The translations under genes were made by a program, and so were the position numbers. This document shows positions 61,025-64,000 of a stretch of 64,000 nucleotides of DNA, one piece after another. The DNA is from Candidatus Bathyarchaeota archaeon (GTDB lineage Archaea; Thermoproteota; Bathyarchaeia; Bathyarchaeales; Bathyarchaeaceae). Positions within the stretch are counted from its first letter, which is position 1. Each line of letters opens with the position of its first letter. The notes below the pieces were generated by a model, which had not been told where the DNA came from, ran no database searches, and worked only from the letters and a program-made list of their open reading frames with translations. The stretch spans positions 1 through 64,000 of the forward strand of contig SOJZ01000012.1 of NCBI GenBank assembly GCA_004376295.1, written 5' to 3'.

Positions 61025-62048
61025 AAGCTTCTTGCTCTGCCTTCTTCTTGATCTTCAAAAATTTCTTCACCTCTCTTTGCCAAAGCTTTCCTTTATAACG
61101 TGGGTCCCTCTGCAGCTCGTGGAGGCGTTTGATGTCTATGTTAGTCAACGCATCACTCGGTAGCTTATAATCCACGATATCAGTTGCCCACATACCGCTC
61201 CAAGTGGCATCGGGCGTAGTCAACTCTCTGAGATGGGCTGCGTTCGCCGATCCTGAGATAATAACCATTGCAATGTGCATTCCCCACGGGTCGCCGTCAG
61301 TGAATATGTGTACTGGGAGGTCTAACTCTTTGTTTAGTCTATGAATAAAATGTCTCGTAGCACGGGGGGCCTGACCTGCCGTAAGCACAAGGAGTGCATT
61401 GAATTTTTTGTGAACCGCCTCCTCTATGAAACGTGTGAATAAGCCTCCTTTCTCTATAGCGATGACCATGTCTGCGCCGGTTTTGACAAAATTGGCAGAA
61501 GTAAGCGCTGGGCCTATCATCATTCCGTCGGGATGCGATGTTAAATTTAGTTGTCTACCTTCATAGCCGGGAACTGTGTATTCTATGGTTAAGTCACCGA
61601 AGATTGCTGAACGTTCTTCAGGAAAAACGTTAAAGTCCTCCCGAGAGAAACCCACCACGGTTTCAAGGTCAGTTATGATATTGTTGGATTCCGGTTGGTC
61701 CTTGAACGACATGTCATACGCCTGCGCCGAATAATACACATCACGAAGAGTAGAAGTCTTCCGATGTTGCGTAAGTTCATGGACAAAGTAGGCGACCCAA
61801 ACCAGCCGCGTAAGAGGACGAATGTGACGTATATTCCGAGAACTTCTGCGTACAGTTTTGTCTCCTAAAATGTATTGCCGAACCTCTGGACTGTAAAAGA
61901 TGTTTTCGATGGATCGGCTTGGCATATTAATCCATGGGAAAACGCCTTCTTCCATCTGGTCGTAGAGTTTCGCTCCAAGTTTTCTTAAGCTTGTTAAAGT
62001 TTTCTTTCGCTTCTCTGTAACCGAACTTTCATTTTTTTTCTTCTTCAA
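60957..62048 (-). CDS. top6A: DNA topoisomerase VI subunit A
   Basis: This 363-residue Spo11-like subunit cuts and rejoins DNA. The catalytic Tyr is in TLRDVYYSAQ (about residue 104); Toprim residues are IEKGG and FTDGDPWGM. The last 15 codons lie in attR, so the end EYLPAKLKETG comes from the element. It overlaps the upstream top6B gene by 20 bp, a coupled operon. The gene remains full length despite the insertion. Confidence 0.94.
   Translation of the reverse strand: MKKKKNESSVTEKRKKTLTSLRKLGAKLYDQMEEGVFPWINMPSRSIENIFYSPEVRQYILGDKTVRRSSRNIRHIRPLTRLVWVAYFVHELTQHRKTSTLRDVYYSAQAYDMSFKDQPESNNIITDLETVVGFSREDFNVFPEERSAIFGDLTIEYTVPGYEGRQLNLTSHPDGMMIGPALTSANFVKTGADMVIAIEKGGLFTRFIEEAVHKKFNALLVLTAGQAPRATRHFIHRLNKELDLPVHIFTDGDPWGMHIAMVIISGSANAAHLRELTTPDATWSGMWATDIVDYKLPSDALTNIDIKRLHELQRDPRYKGKLWQREVKKFLKIKKKAEQEAFSRYGLTYIVDEYLPAKLKETG
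60963..61007 (-). repeat. attR: element-supplied 3' end of top6A
   Basis: Right copy of the 45-bp repeat. It encodes the current C-terminus of Top6A on the minus strand and the end of the integrase N-part on the plus strand. Confidence 0.88.
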
Positions 62049-63552
62049 GTTTTCTCACAGTCCTTAACAATTTTTTAATGTCAGGTGTTTTTTCTTTTCC
62101 AGCCAGTTCCGTGGAGAACCGAGCGATCTTGGGCAAATACTTGGAAAAGACTGATAGTCGCCTCCTTTCTTTTTCAACATGTTCCCGCTTGGTCAAAAAG
62201 CGTTGAAGTTGACGGGCCACCTCGCGGATACCGTTCAGGATTTCCCTCTTCATTTCCGGTCTGTCCGCTATAAATTCTTTGCCCACAGTTTTGTAGGGAA
62301 CCTTCGTGCTACATACATGTACCAGAATAGCAATGGGCATGTCAGGTAAAACTTTGTATCTTCGCCAGTTGATGTATCTTATGACTTTTACTGAAACGTC
62401 ACTGGCTTCATCATATAACAATGGAATTCTGTTAGCAAATCGATACACAGGAAAATCGTCCTTCGGTACATCTCCGCCATACGCTATCGCCGTCTCCACA
62501 ATGAAAGGATGACCAGAATAAGTTGAGGGTTTGCGTTGAAAAACTGCAGTGAACTCTGGTTTCAATTCTTTAAGAATCCCTGCCTTTAACAGTTCTTCAC
62601 CTAACGGAGACAAGCAACTCGCGTCTGGGGGAAGGAAGCCCTTAAACCTCTTTATCATGCGTACAAGCCTCACGATCTCATGAGGCTTCAGTTTTTTTGG
62701 GTTTTTTTTCTCGCTTATTCCAGCAAACTCTAAAAAGTGATGTGCGATGTTCTCGCCGATCCTATGGAAATGTGTTTTCATAAAGTCTAGCATGTTTCGG
62801 CACGGAGTGATTCGTATAAGGCGTTGAATAGTTTCCACATCCACTCCATATGGATGAGGTAATGTTTCTTTGGGTGGAGGTGGCATTTTCGTTGTGACGC
62901 GGGTGAACTTGTATAAGCGTCCTTTAGGGTCAATGAAAGTTATATTTGCATACGGTGTCACCAACGCTGTCTGTTTCAAATACTCCAAGATTTTTGGCAT
63001 AGCTCGGAAATAGTCGCCTTCTAGGCAAAATTCCACGATTGTTCCATGCCATTTTTCTTTGTTTATCTGGATTTTGCGGTCTAAAATGAGGGGACGATTT
63101 CTTTGGATGTCTATCATCAATTTATATTTGTAAATTTTTGATGTGCCGGTGCTTGAGGCAACGTAAACAGGTTTGTGTGTGGTAATTTGGCCGTAGAGTA
63201 TTGCCATGGTTCCTCCGAGGCCGAACGTTCCTCTTGCCTGTTTTAACTTGTATTTTGAACCGAACAAAACCTGGCCGAATGCAGAGGGTATGTGACGAGG
63301 TGGGATGCCCGAACCATTGTCTTCGATTCTTAACGTATAAACAGCGACTTCATCAAGTTCCGCCTCATCCTCTTGAGACAGTCGAATGTATATGTCTGGA
63401 GGTATACTGTATATGTCGGCGGCGTCAAGGGCGTTTTCTACAAGCTCTCTCATAGATGAGAAGACTGCCCTTGCTGGATTGGTGAAGCCAGCTATGTCTC
63501 GGTTGCGGTAGAAGAAGTCAGCGGCACTAATTTCTTCAAAAGTTTGTGCCAC
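62029..63552 (-). CDS. top6B: DNA topoisomerase VI subunit B
   Basis: This 507-residue GHKL ATPase subunit drives strand passage. The ATP site shows RELVENALDAAD (N box), RIEDNGSGIP (G1) and RGTFGLGGTMA (G2). Transducer-domain residues include AIAYGGDVP and RFANRIPLLYD. It is first in the top6B-top6A operon. Its length is normal for the family. Confidence 0.94.
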   Translation of the reverse strand: MAQTFEEISAADFFYRNRDIAGFTNPARAVFSSMRELVENALDAADIYSIPPDIYIRLSQEDEAELDEVAVYTLRIEDNGSGIPPRHIPSAFGQVLFGSKYKLKQARGTFGLGGTMAILYGQITTHKPVYVASSTGTSKIYKYKLMIDIQRNRPLILDRKIQINKEKWHGTIVEFCLEGDYFRAMPKILEYLKQTALVTPYANITFIDPKGRLYKFTRVTTKMPPPPKETLPHPYGVDVETIQRLIRITPCRNMLDFMKTHFHRIGENIAHHFLEFAGISEKKNPKKLKPHEIVRLVRMIKRFKGFLPPDASCLSPLGEELLKAGILKELKPEFTAVFQRKPSTYSGHPFIVETAIAYGGDVPKDDFPVYRFANRIPLLYDEASDVSVKVIRYINWRRYKVLPDMPIAILVHVCSTKVPYKTVGKEFIADRPEMKREILNGIREVARQLQRFLTKREHVEKERRRLSVFSKYLPKIARFSTELAGKEKTPDIKKLLRTVRKLEEEKK

Positions 63553-63782
63553 TCATCCAACCTCCTATAGCTCCTCAAGTTTTTTACGGTTACACACATC
63601 ATCCTCTTCAAAATACTATTTCCTACATTTTAATTTAACCGCACCAGAAAAAACTGGTGACTGAAGAACTGAAGCAGATTCACAAAAAACACATAAAAAA
63701 TTAGAATTTACATAATTCTTTTAGCTTTGAACTATTAAATGATAACAAATGATGTATCGAAGAGAATAGAGGCTCTTTTCAC

Positions 63783-64000
63783 TCACGGTTCTAATTTCTC
63801 ATGTGACGGCTCCCAGAGTTCCATCTTCTTTTTCTTCAGTTCTCTTCCTTTTCTGTGTAGAAATCGGTACACCGTGCGATGTTGGCTTCCCCTAAGGAAC
63901 ATCTGAATCGCCTCCCTCGCCGCTTCAGCCTGTTCCATGTCCCCAATGATAGAAATAGTGTGCCCAAACACAGAAACGCTAGCTTCAGTCAACTCTTCAA
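63783..64000 (-). CDS. KH-domain ribosome assembly factor (Dim2/Pno1-like), partial
   Basis: The frame enters from the right edge. The visible 72 residues form a KH domain with ASVSVFGHTISIIGD, AREAIQMFLRG and HRTVYRFLHRKGRE, ending in a lysine-rich tail with ELWEP. This fits the C-terminal end of archaeal Dim2/Pno1, which helps mature the small ribosomal subunit. The internal TTG at 63992 is not the start; the frame continues upstream. Confidence 0.85.
   Translation of the reverse strand, partial: EELTEASVSVFGHTISIIGDMEQAEAAREAIQMFLRGSQHRTVYRFLHRKGRELKKKKMELWEPSHEKLEP

Noticed and set aside
1-64000. CRISPR array
   Set aside because: I saw no run of regularly spaced repeats of 24-37 bases; the palindromes and short motifs are irregularly placed.

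Overview
The window is an archaeal chromosome segment. Archaeal hallmarks are TATA-binding protein, release factor aRF1, topoisomerase VI (both subunits), archaeal-type phosphoglycerate mutase, a UbiA-type archaeal lipid prenyltransferase, a Dim2/Pno1 KH protein and tRNA genes with bulge-helix-bulge introns. The mix of bacterial-type glycolytic enzymes (class II aldolase, 6-phosphofructokinase), ADP-forming acyl-CoA synthetase and moderate GC suggests a TACK-group archaeon, possibly Bathyarchaeia. That placement is inference; no rRNA is present.

Layout. 0-2 kb: small and broken genes with short palindromes. 2-3.2 kb: MFS transporter. 3.7-5.5 kb: a three-gene cassette of short peptide, MvdC/MvdD-like ATP-grasp ligase and membrane protein, which I read as a graspetide (RiPP) locus. 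5.6-23.7 kb: ordered housekeeping DNA (valS, aRF1, M42 peptidase, aldolase-PFK, galT, apgM, presenilin-like and rhomboid proteases, ABC exporter, uppP, two vapBC modules, tRNA-Thr, thiL, metE-like). 23.7-42.2 kb: a mosaic of intact genes (nadB, TBP, UbiA, FAD oxidase, queG-like) and gene remnants, rich in copies of the palindrome TGCATGCATGC, several of which sit exactly at the broken end of a gene. 42.5-51.9 kb: intron-containing tRNA-Ala, tRNA-Tyr and tRNA-Asn with acdB-like, DUF373, mtnP, cis-prenyltransferase, ychF and a dehydrogenase-aldolase pair. 52.03-61.0 kb: an integrated mobile element. 61-64 kb: top6A, top6B and a partial KH protein.

The main discovery is the 8.9-kb element between 45-bp direct repeats (52032-52076 and 60963-61007). 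The repeat is the 3' end of top6A. The element uses a tyrosine recombinase that is split by integration: a zinc-finger N-terminal part at the right end and the catalytic part at the left end join in one frame, through the repeat, when the element is drawn as a circle. This is the SSV-type integrase logic, but with a protein-coding gene rather than a tRNA as target. Its cargo includes an OLD-type ATPase-Toprim protein facing a phospholipase-D-like protein, a nuclease-like protein and a second Toprim protein.

The second result is the intron content of the tRNAs. tRNA-Asn has introns at 8/9 and 30/31, tRNA-Tyr at 30/31 and 37/38, and tRNA-Ala a 14-nt intron at 37/38; each can be drawn as a bulge-helix-bulge motif. 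The third is the link between the TGCATGCATGC palindrome and gene truncation.
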